Shown: positions 27,228-36,930 of the stretch, in pieces
Layout: every line of letters starts with the position of its first letter
Numbering within the stretch: position 1 is the first letter of the stretch
NCBI RefSeq assembly: GCF_024494355.1
Contig: NZ_JAKNQY010000009.1
Span: 62,001-126,000 of the forward strand
DNA: 64,000 nucleotides
Source: Pseudomonas sp. Q11
GTDB lineage: Bacteria; Pseudomonadota; Gammaproteobacteria; Pseudomonadales; Pseudomonadaceae
Direction: 5' to 3'
Program-made: the position numbers and the translations under genes
Notes under the pieces: generated by a model
Told to the model about the DNA's origin: nothing
Databases searched by the model: none
The model's input: the letters and a program-made list of their open reading frames with translations, nothing else

Positions 27228-28004
27228 ATGACGGCAACTTTATCCGGCAAGACCGCCCTGGTGACCGGTTCCACCAGCGGCATCGGCCTGGGCATTGCCC
27301 TGAGCCTGGCCAAGGCCGGCGCCGACCTGATCCTCAACGGTTTTGGCGACGCTTCGGCGGTCATGACCGAAGTGAAACAGTTCGGTGGCAGGGTCGGTCA
27401 TCATCCGGCGGATGTCAGCGACCCGGCGCAGATCGCCGACATGCTCGCCTACGCCGAGCGGGAGTTCGGCGGCGTGGACATTCTGGTGAACAACGCCGGT
27501 ATCCAGCACGTGGCCGCCGTGGAAGATTTTCCGGTGGAGCGCTGGGACTCGATCATCGCCATCAACCTGTCCTCGGTGTTCCATGCCACGCGCTTGAGCC
27601 TGCCAGGCATGCGCGCCAAGGGCTGGGGGCGGATCATCAACATTGCCTCGGTGCATGGCCAGGTCGGTTCGGTAGGCAAGGCCGCCTACGTCGCGGCCAA
27701 GCACGGGGTGATCGGCCTGACCAAAGTGGTCGGCCTGGAAACCGCCACCAGCCACGTGACGTGCAACGCCATCTGCCCTGGCTGGGTGCTGACACCGCTG
27801 GTGCAAAAACAGATCGACGACCGCATTGCCAGCGGCGTCGACCCGCAACAGGCACAGCATGACCTGCTGGCCGAGAAGCAGCCCTCCCTGGAATTCGTCA
27901 CCCCGCCGCAACTGGGGGAGCTGGTGCTGTTTCTGTGCAGCGAAGCCGGCAGCCAGGTACGCGGCGCGGCATGGAATATTGATGGTGGCTGGCTGGCTCA
28001 ATAA
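27228..28004 (+). CDS. bdhA: 3-hydroxybutyrate dehydrogenase (SDR)
   Basis: Oxidises (R)-3-hydroxybutyrate to acetoacetate with NAD. 258 residues: TGSTSGIGLGIA cofactor motif near 14-25, NNAGIQHV, then the catalytic Ser in NIASVHG and YVAAK (Y-x3-K). The segment SHVTCNAICPGWVLTPLVQKQI is diagnostic for this family (substrate-lid Gln residues). The ATG at 27228 has a GAGG site 6 bp upstream and starts 7 bp after the permease stop. Confidence 0.93.
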   Translation: MTATLSGKTALVTGSTSGIGLGIALSLAKAGADLILNGFGDASAVMTEVKQFGGRVGHHPADVSDPAQIADMLAYAEREFGGVDILVNNAGIQHVAAVEDFPVERWDSIIAINLSSVFHATRLSLPGMRAKGWGRIINIASVHGQVGSVGKAAYVAAKHGVIGLTKVVGLETATSHVTCNAICPGWVLTPLVQKQIDDRIASGVDPQQAQHDLLAEKQPSLEFVTPPQLGELVLFLCSEAGSQVRGAAWNIDGGWLAQ

Positions 28005-28020
28005 ATCTCTTGCGATCCCT

Positions 28021-28154
28021 TGTGGCGAGGGGATTTATCTGTGGGAGCAAGGCTTGCCCGCGATGGCCGCACCGCGGTTTAACAGCTAAACCGCGTTTTC
28101 GTTCATCGCGGGCAAGCCTTGCTCCCACAAGTCGGGGATAAATCTCCTCGTCAC
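28021..28154. repeat. Nested composite REP element
   Basis: Two inverted repeats, one inside the other. The outer pair is GTGGCGAGGGGATTTATC (from 28022) with GGATAAATCTCCTCGTCAC (to 28154). The inner pair is a REP doublet of the CTGTGGGAGCAAGGCTTGCC type (about 28039-28130). A short ACCGCGGTTT/AAACCGCG hairpin lies at the centre. It separates bdhA from the acetoacetyl-CoA synthetase gene. Confidence 0.85.
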
Positions 28155-28206
28155 AAGATTGGGTCGCTCTATAGTTTGTGTGTACATAAAAAATAAGAGG
28201 CACCCC

Positions 28207-30162
28207 ATGTCCGACATCCTCTGGCAGCCCACCGCCGATCGCATCGCCCAGTCACGCATGGACGCCTTTCGCCGGTTCGTCAACGCGCGGCATCAACTGC
28301 GCCTGAGCGACTACCCCACCCTGCATACCTGGAGCATCGACCGGCGTGAAGCCTTCTGGCAGGCCATCGTCGACTTCTTCGAGATCGGTTTTCACCAGGC
28401 GCCCAGCGCTGTGCTGGTCGAAGGTGAGCAAATACCCAGCGCCCGGTGGTTTCCCGGGGCGACACTGAATTTTGCCGAACACCTGCTGCGCCGGCGCGAT
28501 GACGCCGTGGCCGTGATCGCCCTCGACGAAAGTGGCGGGCAGGAACAACTGACCTGGGCCGAACTTGCCGCCCACGTCGCCGGCCTGCAAAAAAGCCTGC
28601 AAGCGGCGGGTGTAAGCAAGGGCGACCGGGTAGCCGCGTGCATGCCCAACACCTGGCAGACCCTGGTCGGCATGCTCGCCACCACCAGCCTGGGGGCGAT
28701 CTGGTCGTGCTCCTCGCCTGACTTCGGCACCCAGGGGGTCATCGACCGGTTTGGCCAGATCGAGCCCAAGGTGCTGATCACCTGCGCCGGTTACCGCTAC
28801 GCCGGCAAGGTCATCGACCAGCGAGCCAAGGTCAACGAAATCCTAGAGCGCCTGCCTTCGCTGCAGCAACTGATCATCTTGCCCTATGCGTGCCCCAACG
28901 CCTGCGTCGAAGACTTTCAGACAGCGGCCAGCGTCGCGTTGTGGAGCGACTTCTACCACTGTGGCGGCGAACCGGCGTTCGTTGGCGTGCCGTTCGATCA
29001 TCCGCTGTACATCCTTTATTCCAGTGGCACTACTGGCGTGCCGAAGTGCATCGTCCACAGCACCGGCGGTGTGCTGCTGCAACACCTCAAGGAACATGGC
29101 CTGCATGTTGACCTTGGCCCCGAAGATCGTCTGTTCTACTACACCACGTGTGGCTGGATGATGTGGAACTGGCTGGTGTCGGCCCTCGCCGTGGGCAGTG
29201 CGGTGGTGCTCTACGATGGCTCACCCTTTCACCCTGGCCCCGAGCGCCTGCTGGACCTGATCGACCAGCAGCGCATCAGCGTATTCGGCACCAGCCCCAA
29301 ATACCTGGCGGCCCTGGAAAGCCAGGGTTTTAAACCGCGACAGACCCATGACCTGGGCAGCCTGAAAACCATCCTGTCCACCGGCTCGGCCCTGGCGCCC
29401 CATAGCTACGACTACGTGTATCGCGACTTCAAGCCCCAGGTGTGCCTGGCCTCGATGTCCGGTGGCACCGACATTGTGTCGTGCTTCGTCAACGGCAATC
29501 CGTTGTCCGCCGTTCGCCGTGGCGAGATGCAGGGCAAGAGCCTGGGCATGGCGGTGCAGGTCTGGAACGAGGCAGGCCAAGCGGTCATGGGTGAAAAAGG
29601 TGAACTGGTCTGCACCCGACACTTCCCGGCCATGCCCATTGGCCTGTGGAATGATCCGCAGCAGGAAAAGCTAAGGGCCTCCTACTTCAGCCAGTTCCCC
29701 GGTGTGTGGGCCCAGGGTGACTATGCCGAGGAGCTGCCGCACGGCGGTTTCTTGATCCACGGGCGCTCGGATGCGGTGCTCAATCCCGGTGGTGTGCGCA
29801 TCGGCACGGCGGAAATCTATCGACAGGTGGAAAAGGTCGAGCAGGTGCTGGACAGCGTTGCCATCGGCCAGCAATGGCAGGGTGATGTGCGCGTGGTGCT
29901 GTTTGTGCGCCTGCGCGACGGCGTGACCCTGGATGAAGCCCTGGAACAACAGATCCGCCAGGTGATCCGCGCCAATACCACGCCGCGTCATGTGCCGGCG
30001 AAGATCCTGGCAGTCAGCGACATCCCGCGGACCATCAGCGGCAAGGTGGTGGAACTGGCGGTGCGCAACGTGGTGCATGGCGAGGTGGTGAAAAACACCG
30101 ATGCCCTGGCCAATCCCGAGGCGCTGGAGCAGTTTCGTGATCGGGCGGAGCTTAGCAACTGA
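28207..30162 (+). CDS. Acetoacetyl-CoA synthetase (acetoacetate-CoA ligase)
   Basis: ATP-dependent activation of acetoacetate to acetoacetyl-CoA. 651 residues of the adenylate-forming family: LYSSGTTGVPKCIVH phosphate loop, GTSPKYLAAL, the YTTCGWMMWNWLV segment shared with AacS/AcsA, GRSDAVLNPGGVRIGTAEIY (adenylation core with hinge Asp), and the C-terminal acylation Lys in ISGKVVELAV. The ATG at 28207 has an AGAGG site. With bdhA it converts 3-hydroxybutyrate to acetoacetyl-CoA in two steps; no CoA-transferase or thiolase gene is in this stretch. It may need its own promoter because a REP composite separates it from bdhA. Confidence 0.93.
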   Translation: MSDILWQPTADRIAQSRMDAFRRFVNARHQLRLSDYPTLHTWSIDRREAFWQAIVDFFEIGFHQAPSAVLVEGEQIPSARWFPGATLNFAEHLLRRRDDAVAVIALDESGGQEQLTWAELAAHVAGLQKSLQAAGVSKGDRVAACMPNTWQTLVGMLATTSLGAIWSCSSPDFGTQGVIDRFGQIEPKVLITCAGYRYAGKVIDQRAKVNEILERLPSLQQLIILPYACPNACVEDFQTAASVALWSDFYHCGGEPAFVGVPFDHPLYILYSSGTTGVPKCIVHSTGGVLLQHLKEHGLHVDLGPEDRLFYYTTCGWMMWNWLVSALAVGSAVVLYDGSPFHPGPERLLDLIDQQRISVFGTSPKYLAALESQGFKPRQTHDLGSLKTILSTGSALAPHSYDYVYRDFKPQVCLASMSGGTDIVSCFVNGNPLSAVRRGEMQGKSLGMAVQVWNEAGQAVMGEKGELVCTRHFPAMPIGLWNDPQQEKLRASYFSQFPGVWAQGDYAEELPHGGFLIHGRSDAVLNPGGVRIGTAEIYRQVEKVEQVLDSVAIGQQWQGDVRVVLFVRLRDGVTLDEALEQQIRQVIRANTTPRHVPAKILAVSDIPRTISGKVVELAVRNVVHGEVVKNTDALANPEALEQFRDRAELSN

Positions 30163-30200
30163 CTTGAGCGAACCTCAAACCTGTGGGGAGCAAAAACACT

Positions 30201-30290
30201 TGTGGGAGCAAAGCTTGCTCGCGATACAGGCGACGCGGCTTTTCAGGCCTACCGCATTACCGTTCATCGCGAGCAAGCTTTGCTCCCACA
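30201..30290. repeat. REP doublet (REPIN), GTGGGAGCAAAGC type
   Basis: Inverted pair TGTGGGAGCAAAGCTTGCTC (30201-30220) with its complement ending at 30290. It lies after the acetoacetyl-CoA synthetase gene and runs directly into a 15-bp tandem repeat. Confidence 0.9.
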
Positions 30291-30350
30291 GGTCTTGTTC
30301 CTACAGGTCTTTGTCCTACAGGCCTTGCTCCTACAAGTGTTGTTCTCACC
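30280..30350. repeat. 15-bp tandem repeat derived from a REP end
   Basis: Nearly five head-to-tail 15-bp units: TTGCTCCCACAGGTC, TTGTTCCTACAGGTC, TTTGTCCTACAGGCC, TTGCTCCTACAAGTG, then a partial TTGTTCTCACC. The first unit is the outer end of the adjacent REP plus 4 bp of flank. Confidence 0.8.
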
Positions 30351-30357
30351 CAGAGAC

Positions 30358-31476
30358 TCAATCCATCAACCCCCACTCACCCGCCGCCGGATCGGCTGGG
30401 GGCACCGTCGCGCCCGATTCGGCATGCAACTTCAGCCGCAACCGCAGGTTGTTCGCCGAGTCGGCGTTTTTCAGTGCTTCCGCCTCATCGATAGCCCCCT
30501 CCACCACCAGGTTGTACAGGGCATGATCGAAGGTTTGCATCCCGAGTTCTTCTGACTTTTCCATGATGCCCTTGAGCTCGCCGAACTCATTGCGGCGGAT
30601 CAGGTCGGCCACCGTGGGCGAGCCCAGCATGACCTCCACCGCGGCCCGGCGCTGGCCGTTGCGAGTGCGCACCAGGCGTTGCGACACGAACGCCTTGAGG
30701 TTGTTGCCCAGATCATTGAGCAGTTGCGGCCGGCGTTCTTCCGGGAAGAAATTGATCACCCGGTCCAACGCCTGATTGGCATTGTGAGCATGCAGGGTGG
30801 AAATCACCAGGTGCCCGGTGTCGGCGAAGGCCAGGGCATGTTCCATGGTTTCGCGATCACGAATTTCGCCGATCAGCACCACGTCCGGCGCCTGGCGCAG
30901 GGTGTTCTTCAAGGCCGCATGAAAGCTGCGGGTGTCGACACCGACTTCGCGTTGATTGATGATCGATTTCTTGTGCCGATGGATATACTCCACCGGGTCT
31001 TCGATGGTGATGATATGGCCGCTGCTGTTGCGATTACGGTAATCGATCAGCGCCGCCAGGGAGGTCGACTTGCCCGACCCTGTCGCCCCGACGAACAGCA
31101 TCAGCCCCTGTTTCTGCATGATGATGTCCAGCAACACATTCGGCAGTTTCAGGTCCTCGAACCGCGGGATGTCGAGCTTGACGTTGCGGATCACCATGGA
31201 CACGTCATTGCGTTGCTTGAAGATATTGACGCGGAACCGCCCGACCCCGGCCAGGGAGATGGCCAGGTTCATTTCCAATTCCCGATCGAACTCAAGCCGC
31301 TGTTCGGCGTCCATCAAAGACTCGGCGAGCCCGGCGATCTCGCCAACCTTGAACGGCTGGTTGCTCAAGGGTTTGAGCAGCCCCTCGAAACGCGCGCAGG
31401 GCGGCGCGCCGGTGGACAGGTAGAGGTCGGAGCCATCCTGGCTCGCCAGGATGCGTAACAAGGGATCGATTTCCAT
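30358..31476 (-). CDS. Orphan PilT/PilU-type pilus retraction ATPase
   Basis: Hexameric secretion/retraction ATPase of 372 residues. Walker A GATGSGKS is near 130; the Asp box, Walker B (LIGEIRDRETME) and His box (STLHAHNANQALDRV) follow. It resembles PilU more than PilT (APDVVLIGEIR, HNANQALDRVINFFPEERR, ADSANNLRLRLKL). No other pilus gene is nearby, and the usual pilT-pilU pair is not here, so this is a separate paralogue whose partner is unknown. Divergent from the sensor kinase gene. Confidence 0.88.
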   Translation of the reverse strand: MEIDPLLRILASQDGSDLYLSTGAPPCARFEGLLKPLSNQPFKVGEIAGLAESLMDAEQRLEFDRELEMNLAISLAGVGRFRVNIFKQRNDVSMVIRNVKLDIPRFEDLKLPNVLLDIIMQKQGLMLFVGATGSGKSTSLAALIDYRNRNSSGHIITIEDPVEYIHRHKKSIINQREVGVDTRSFHAALKNTLRQAPDVVLIGEIRDRETMEHALAFADTGHLVISTLHAHNANQALDRVINFFPEERRPQLLNDLGNNLKAFVSQRLVRTRNGQRRAAVEVMLGSPTVADLIRRNEFGELKGIMEKSEELGMQTFDHALYNLVVEGAIDEAEALKNADSANNLRLRLKLHAESGATVPPADPAAGEWGLMD

Positions 31477-31610
31477 GGCCTGATTGACTTCCGCGAGACT
31501 TCAATGAAACAAGCTGACCCGATGAGCAAACCTTTCAGACCAACCCGCGCTTACCTTCTTCAGAGGATAGTAGACACCGTGGCTGCGACACGATTTGCAG
31601 GGCTTGCGTG

Positions 31611-34148
31611 ATGAACGCCACACCCGCCGGCAGTGACATACAGAGCCTGTTCGCCCGACGCGACTGGACCGACAGCCCGCTGGGCACTGCCCAGACCTGG
31701 CCCCAGAGCCTGCGTACCGCCCTGGACATCGTGCTCCACTCGCCGATGCCGATGTCCCTGCTGTGGGGGCCACAGCTGATCCATTTCTACAACGACGCCT
31801 TTACCCGGTTGACCGGCGACAAACACCCCCAGGCGTTCGGCCAGCCGACCCATTCAGCATGGCCCGAACTCAAAGACGTGAGCGAGCCGATTTATCACAA
31901 CGTGTTGCAAGGCCGCACGCACACCTGTCGCGATCAGCATTGGCGGGTGCCCTTCGCCGGGCGCCTTTGCGATGTCTGGCTGGACCTGACCTACAGCCCC
32001 GTGCGCGATGAAGATGGCGCCGTGGCCGGTATTCTGGTTACGGCCATCGAGACCGGTGAACGGCGACGCCTGGCCCTGGAATTCGAGCGACGCTCAGAGG
32101 CCAGCCTCAAGGCCCAGCAGGAAAGTGAAGAACGCCTGCAACTGGCCCTGGCGGCTGCCGATACGCTAGGCACCTGGGATTGGGACATCAGCGAAGACCG
32201 CTTTGTTGCCGACGAGCACTTCGCGGTGCTGCATGGCGTCGATCCGAGCCTGTCGCGTCAGTTGCCCATCAGCGCCTACCTTGAAGGCGTGCATCCGGAA
32301 GACCGGGCCATGGTCACCCGCAGCATCAAGCATTGCATCACCCACGGCACCGAATACGCCGAGGAGTACCGTCTGCTGCAGTCCGACGGCGAACTGCGCT
32401 GGGTGTTCGTGCGCGGTCGTTGCTACAAGGATCGCCACGGCCGGCCCAAACGCTTTCTCGGCGCAGCCCTGGACCTGACCGAACGCAAGCGCACCGAGCA
32501 GGCCCTGCGCCAGAGCCAGACCGAACTGCAACTGATCATCAATGCCATGCCGATCCTCATCAGCTACGTGGATCGGGAAGAGCGTTTTCGCCTCAACAAC
32601 AGCGCCTATCTGGACTGGTATGGCCTGACACCCCAGGAGCTTTACGGCAAGACCATTCGCGAAGTGCTCGGCGATTCAGCCTACGCCGCCCGCGCCGAGC
32701 AGGTCGCCGACGCCTTGGCAGGCAAGCCGTGCAGCTTCACCGCGCAGTCGGATCATCGCGACGGCCGCTCCCGCCATGCCTTGATCAACTACCTGCCGCG
32801 CCATGGGGCCGACGGCGCGGTGAACGGTTTCTACATCTTTGTGATCGACGAGACCGAGCGCAAGAAAACCGAAGAGGCCCTGCGCAACCTAAACGAAACG
32901 CTCGAAGAGCGCGTCATCGCCCGCACCCAGCAACTGGCCGAAGCCAACCACCGCCTGCAAAACGAGATGGTCGAACGCGAACGTGCCGAGGAGGCGCTGC
33001 GCCACGCTCAGAAGATGGAGGCCGTGGGCCAGCTCACCGGCGGCATCGCCCATGACTTCAACAACATGCTCACCGGCATCCTCGGCAGCCTCGACCTGAT
33101 GCAACGCTACATCGCCAGCGGACGCACCGCCGAGATCGGTCGTTTCACCGAAGCGGCCGTGTCCTCGGCCAACCGTGCGGCGGCCCTGACACACCGCCTG
33201 CTGGCGTTTTCCCGACGCCAGTCGCTGGACCGCAAACCGCTGGACCCCAATGACCTGGTGCATTCACTTGAAGACCTGCTGAGCCGAACCACCGGTGATC
33301 ACATCGTGCTGCGCTTGCAGTTGGCCGCTGAACTGTGGCCGGTCAGCACCGATGCCAGCCAGTTGGAAAACGCCCTGCTCAATCTGGTGATCAATGCTCG
33401 GGACGCCATGCCGGAGGGTGGCGAGTTGACCATCGAAACCGCCAACGTCTACCTCGACGGCAATGACCTCAACGCCCTGGAACCGGTCACGCCCGGGGAC
33501 TACGTGATGATTGCCGTCAGCGACAACGGCAGCGGCATGAGCCCTTCCGTGCTGGCCAAGGCCTTTGATCCGTTTTTCACCACCAAACCCATCGGCCAGG
33601 GCACCGGCCTGGGCTTGTCGATGATCTACGGGTTTGCCCAGCAGTCGGGTGGGCTGCTGAGCCTGGACAGTGTGCCGGACCAGGGTACGCGGGTGCAGTT
33701 GTACCTGCCGCGGCTGTACGTCGCGTCTGTCCAGCAGACTGCGGCGCCGGTCGCGCAGAATGCGCCGGCTGCGATCGCCGGAGAAACCGTGTTGCTGGTC
33801 GAAGACGAGCCGGCCGTGCGCATGCTGGTGCTCGATCTGCTCGACGCCCTGGGCTACACCACCCTTCAAGCCCAGGACGCCAAGGCTGCCCTTGGGCTAC
33901 TGGAGTCCAGCCAGCGCATCGACTTGCTGGTGACCGATGTCGGCCTGCCAGGCATGAATGGCCGGCAACTGGCGGAGATCGCCCGCCAGCATCGGCCCGA
34001 TCTGAAGGTGCTGTTCATGACCGGCTATGCGCAAAAAGCCACCGAGCGCCAGGGCTTTCTTGAGCAGGGCATGGACATGGTTGCCAAGCCCTTCACCCTT
34101 GATCTGCTGGCGAACAAGATTCGGACGATGATCAACCATGGCGCCTGA
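31611..34148 (+). CDS. Hybrid sensor histidine kinase with three PAS domains and a receiver
   Basis: 845 residues with no membrane helix, so a cytoplasmic sensor. PAS-like domains lie at about 15-150, 175-300 and 300-425, then a coiled-coil linker. A HisKA-type dimerisation domain carries the phospho-acceptor in [13 protein letters not shown]; a HATPase follows (N-box [27 protein letters not shown]), then a C-terminal receiver ([11 protein letters not shown], phospho-Asp in [10 protein letters not shown]). The ATG at 31611 follows an in-frame GTG directly; no strong ribosome site. No HTH output is present, so it may signal through another regulator. Ligand unknown. Confidence 0.92.
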   Translation: MNATPAGSDIQSLFARRDWTDSPLGTAQTWPQSLRTALDIVLHSPMPMSLLWGPQLIHFYNDAFTRLTGDKHPQAFGQPTHSAWPELKDVSEPIYHNVLQGRTHTCRDQHWRVPFAGRLCDVWLDLTYSPVRDEDGAVAGILVTAIETGERRRLALEFERRSEASLKAQQESEERLQLALAAADTLGTWDWDISEDRFVADEHFAVLHGVDPSLSRQLPISAYLEGVHPEDRAMVTRSIKHCITHGTEYAEEYRLLQSDGELRWVFVRGRCYKDRHGRPKRFLGAALDLTERKRTEQALRQSQTELQLIINAMPILISYVDREERFRLNNSAYLDWYGLTPQELYGKTIREVLGDSAYAARAEQVADALAGKPCSFTAQSDHRDGRSRHALINYLPRHGADGAVNGFYIFVIDETERKKTEEALRNLNETLEERVIARTQQLAEANHRLQNEMVERERAEEALRHAQKMEAVGQLTGGIAHDFNNMLTGILGSLDLMQRYIASGRTAEIGRFTEAAVSSANRAAALTHRLLAFSRRQSLDRKPLDPNDLVHSLEDLLSRTTGDHIVLRLQLAAELWPVSTDASQLENALLNLVINARDAMPEGGELTIETANVYLDGNDLNALEPVTPGDYVMIAVSDNGSGMSPSVLAKAFDPFFTTKPIGQGTGLGLSMIYGFAQQSGGLLSLDSVPDQGTRVQLYLPRLYVASVQQTAAPVAQNAPAAIAGETVLLVEDEPAVRMLVLDLLDALGYTTLQAQDAKAALGLLESSQRIDLLVTDVGLPGMNGRQLAEIARQHRPDLKVLFMTGYAQKATERQGFLEQGMDMVAKPFTLDLLANKIRTMINHGA

Positions 34149-34196
34149 CTTAAGGCATAATCGCCGCCCCGTCGCACCGTTCAGGTCACTGCTGCA

Positions 34197-34472
34197 ATGA
34201 AAGCCCAAGCCCGCCATATCCTGGTGAAAACCGCCGAAGAAGCCGAACAGCTCAAGCAACGCATCGCCAAGGGCGAAGCCTTCGATGTACTGGCCAAGAA
34301 ATACTCCACCTGTCCCTCGGGCAAACGCGGCGGTGATCTGGGTGAAGTGCGGCCCGGGCAGATGGTCGGTGCGATCGATGCGGTGATCTTCAAAAAGCCC
34401 CTGCGGGTGGTGCATGGGCCGATCAAGAGCAAGTTCGGGTATCACCTGGTGCAGGTGTTCTACCGGGATTGA
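34197..34472 (+). CDS. Parvulin-type peptidyl-prolyl isomerase, second copy
   Basis: 91-residue single-domain prolyl isomerase with MKAQARHILVKTAEEAEQL, a CPSGKRGGDLGEVRPGQMV core and a KFGYHLVQVF end. It is homologous to the 93-residue protein at 17996-18277 but clearly diverged. It starts 48 bp after the sensor kinase stop and is followed by a REP doublet. Cytoplasmic; substrate unknown. Confidence 0.92.
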   Translation: MKAQARHILVKTAEEAEQLKQRIAKGEAFDVLAKKYSTCPSGKRGGDLGEVRPGQMVGAIDAVIFKKPLRVVHGPIKSKFGYHLVQVFYRD

Positions 34473-34499
34473 TCGGTCACGTTGTCAGCGAAGCCTGTC

Positions 34500-34590
34500 T
34501 GTGGGAGCAAAGCTTGCTCGCGATGAACGATAACGCGGAAGGTCTGAAGAACTGCGTCGCCTGGATCGCGAGCAAGCTTTGCTCCCACAG
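34500..34590. repeat. REP doublet (REPIN), GTGGGAGCAAAGC type
   Basis: Inverted pair TGTGGGAGCAAAGCTTGCTC (from 34500) and its complement ending at 34590, between the convergent parvulin and KDG kinase genes. Confidence 0.9.
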
Positions 34591-34607
34591 GCACATCGAT
34601 CCCCCAG

Positions 34608-35531
34608 TCAGTCCCTGGGGATCAACGCCCCCGGCACCTGGATGACCCGGCTTGCCAGAAGGTGTCCAGCCTCGGCGGCCTCCACCGGGCTGCCACCGAG
34701 CAGGCGGCTTGCCAGGTACGCGGCACTGAATGAATCCCCCGCCGCGGTCGTGTCCACTACCCGCTCCACGCGCTGGGCAGGAATCTCGAAAGACTCACCA
34801 TCACAACAGATCAGACAGGGCTCGGCACCGCGCTTGAGCACCACTTCCGACGTGCCCAACTGCGCGTACGCGGCGAATACTTCATCGCTGCTGGCATAAC
34901 CAAACAGCGCCTGCTCGTCGTCCACCGTCAGCAGCGCCACCTCTACGTAAGGCAAGACACTGCGATAGGCCGCACGGGCCGCATCGACTGAGGCCCAGAG
35001 CCTTGGCCGGTAGTTATTGTCGAACACCACCTCAGCCCCGCGCTGGCGGGCCTGGATCAGGGTTTCGATGAGTTTGCCGCGACCTTGCTCGCCGAGCACG
35101 GCCAGGGTGATGCCGCTGAAATACAGCACGTCGTAATCCGGCAGCGCCGCCAGGATCGGTGCGGCGGCCGGGGTGGTGAAGCAATCACGCACCGCCGCCT
35201 CGTTGCGCCAGTACAAAAACCGCCGCTCACCCGCCGCGTCGGTCTGGATGCAATACAAACCCGGCAAGCGACCGGGCAGGCGCTGAACCCTATCCAGGCC
35301 GATATTTTCAGCGGCCCAGCTCTGGCACATGGCTTCGCTGAAACTGTCGTCGCCCAAGGCGGTCACGTAATCCACCGCGCCCTTGTCGCCGAGGGCGCGG
35401 GACAGGTACACAGCGGTGTTCAGGGTGTCGCCGCCGAAGCTTTGTTGCAGGCTGCCATCGGCGCGTTGCTGCAGTTCGATCATGCACTCGCCGATCAGGG
35501 CGATGCGGGGTTTTGGGTTGGGGTAGCTCAT
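34608..35531 (-). CDS. kdgK: 2-keto-3-deoxygluconate kinase (PfkB family)
   Basis: Phosphorylates KDG to KDPG for the Entner-Doudoroff aldolase. 307 residues: an N-terminal GECMIELQ and FGGDTLNTAVYLSR segment typical of KdgK, FDNNYRPRLW in the middle, and the PfkB signature DTTAAGDSFSAAYLASRL with the catalytic Asp. The ATG at 35531 has an AGGA site and the usual start; a longer frame is rejected. It is the distal gene of a minus-strand cluster (ABC importer, RidA, IclR, PLP dehydratase), separated from the dehydratase gene by a REP doublet. This supports a pathway ending in KDG. Confidence 0.9.
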   Translation of the reverse strand: MSYPNPKPRIALIGECMIELQQRADGSLQQSFGGDTLNTAVYLSRALGDKGAVDYVTALGDDSFSEAMCQSWAAENIGLDRVQRLPGRLPGLYCIQTDAAGERRFLYWRNEAAVRDCFTTPAAAPILAALPDYDVLYFSGITLAVLGEQGRGKLIETLIQARQRGAEVVFDNNYRPRLWASVDAARAAYRSVLPYVEVALLTVDDEQALFGYASSDEVFAAYAQLGTSEVVLKRGAEPCLICCDGESFEIPAQRVERVVDTTAAGDSFSAAYLASRLLGGSPVEAAEAGHLLASRVIQVPGALIPRD

Positions 35532-35567
35532 GGGCGATCCTGATATTTCGATAGTGTCTGCAAGGCC

Positions 35568-35666
35568 GCTATCGCGAGCAGGCTCGCTCCCACAGGGGAT
35601 ATCGGTGAACATAAATCCTCTGTTCACAACCGCCCCCACTGTGGGAGCGAGCCTGCTCGCGATAGC
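35568..35666. repeat. REP doublet (REPIN), GTGGGAGCGAGC type
   Basis: Inverted pair GCTATCGCGAGCAGGCTCGC (from 35568) and its complement ending at 35666, with a GGTGAACAT...TGTTCAC stem in the spacer. It lies between the kdgK and dehydratase genes. Confidence 0.9.
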
Positions 35667-35684
35667 CGCGACTCGGTTTCAAGG

Positions 35685-36902
35685 CTAGAAACAAGTCTCC
35701 ATGCTCTCGACCACCCGCAACTGCTCATCCACCAGGCACGCCACCCGCCATTTGTCGAAAGTCAGGCACGGATGCGACGTACCGAACGAGATGATGTCGC
35801 CTACCCGCAATTCCACCCCGGTCGCCACCGTCATGAACGCATGCTGGTCCATCACCGCCGTCACCTTGCAGCCGGCCAGGTCCTGCCCCGCTATGGAGTC
35901 GGAACCGGGCTGGTAACGCTTGAGCGGCACCGGCAGCCCGGCGTCGTAGGCCACGTCGCGTTTACCCAGGGCGATCACCGCGAAGCCGGGTTCAGGCAGT
36001 GATTGCACGTGGGCCCAGACTTCCAGGGCCGGCCGCAGGCCTTCGTGCAGGTCGCTACGCCGCTCCAGCACGCAGCACTGGGCCTCTTTGTAGATGCCAT
36101 GATCATGGGCTACGTAACTGCCGGGGCGCAGCACGCTGAGGAAACGTCCGTGGGCGTTCCGGGCCTCGAAAGACTCAGCGATCAGGTCGTACCAGGCTGA
36201 ACCTGAGGCGGTGATGATCGGCTTGTCGATGGCAAACGCACCGTTGTCCTGCAACTGCACCGCCAGCCCCACCAGGGAGGCGGCAAACGCGCGGATGCCA
36301 CTGATGGCGTGGTCACCATGGATCACGCCTTCATAGCCTTCGATACCGGTCAGCGCCAGCGCCGGTTGCGCCCCGATCGCCTTGGCCAGGGCCAGCACCT
36401 CGGCTTCGGTCCGGCAGCCACAGCGGCCACCCACCACACCGTACTCGATCATCACGTTCAGCTTCGCACCGCGCGAGGCAAAGAATGCACCCAGTTCGGC
36501 AACGTTGTCGGGATGGTCGACCATGCAATGGAATTCGAACGCAGGATCTGTCAGCAAATCAGCGATCAGCGCCATGTTTGGCGTGCCCACCAGTTGGTTG
36601 GCCATCAGCACCCGGCGCACGCCATGGGCGTAAGCGGCACGGGTCTGCACCGCGGTGGCCAGGGTCAGCCCCCAGGCGCCGGCCTCGAGCTGGCGACGAA
36701 ACAGCGCCGGGGTCATGCTGGTCTTGCCGTGGGGCGCCAGTTCGGCGCCACTGTCCGTGACGAACTTTTGCATCCAGCCAATGTTGTGCTCCAACGCTTG
36801 GCGATGCAAAACCAGCGCCGGCAGGCTGATGTCCCGCAGCAGGTGATCGCCCGCTTGGGCTGCCCCCTTCTCCACGGTAGCGTTATGAATGGCAGAAGAC
36901 AT
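35685..36902 (-). CDS. PLP-dependent amino acid deaminase/dehydratase (D-serine dehydratase fold), candidate D-glucosaminate dehydratase
   Basis: 405 residues of the Alr-like barrel, D-threonine aldolase / eukaryotic-type D-serine dehydratase family. The PLP Lys is in ELAPHGKTSMTP (about 51-62). The C-terminal metal-binding H-x-C occurs in SHPCLTFDKW. The ATG at 36902 has a GAGGAG site. RidA, encoded nearby, removes the enamine/imine products made by such enzymes, and the next gene is KDG kinase. A dehydratase turning D-glucosaminate into KDG and ammonia would link them, as described biochemically in P. fluorescens. D-serine, D-threonine or hydroxyaspartate are alternatives. Confidence 0.82.
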   Translation of the reverse strand: MSSAIHNATVEKGAAQAGDHLLRDISLPALVLHRQALEHNIGWMQKFVTDSGAELAPHGKTSMTPALFRRQLEAGAWGLTLATAVQTRAAYAHGVRRVLMANQLVGTPNMALIADLLTDPAFEFHCMVDHPDNVAELGAFFASRGAKLNVMIEYGVVGGRCGCRTEAEVLALAKAIGAQPALALTGIEGYEGVIHGDHAISGIRAFAASLVGLAVQLQDNGAFAIDKPIITASGSAWYDLIAESFEARNAHGRFLSVLRPGSYVAHDHGIYKEAQCCVLERRSDLHEGLRPALEVWAHVQSLPEPGFAVIALGKRDVAYDAGLPVPLKRYQPGSDSIAGQDLAGCKVTAVMDQHAFMTVATGVELRVGDIISFGTSHPCLTFDKWRVACLVDEQLRVVESMETCF

Positions 36903-36930
36903 TTCACACTCCTCACACAGCCGCGGCTGT

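Noticed and set aside
30280..30350. A CRISPR-like array
   Set aside because: The 15-bp units are directly adjacent with no spacers and derive from a REP end.
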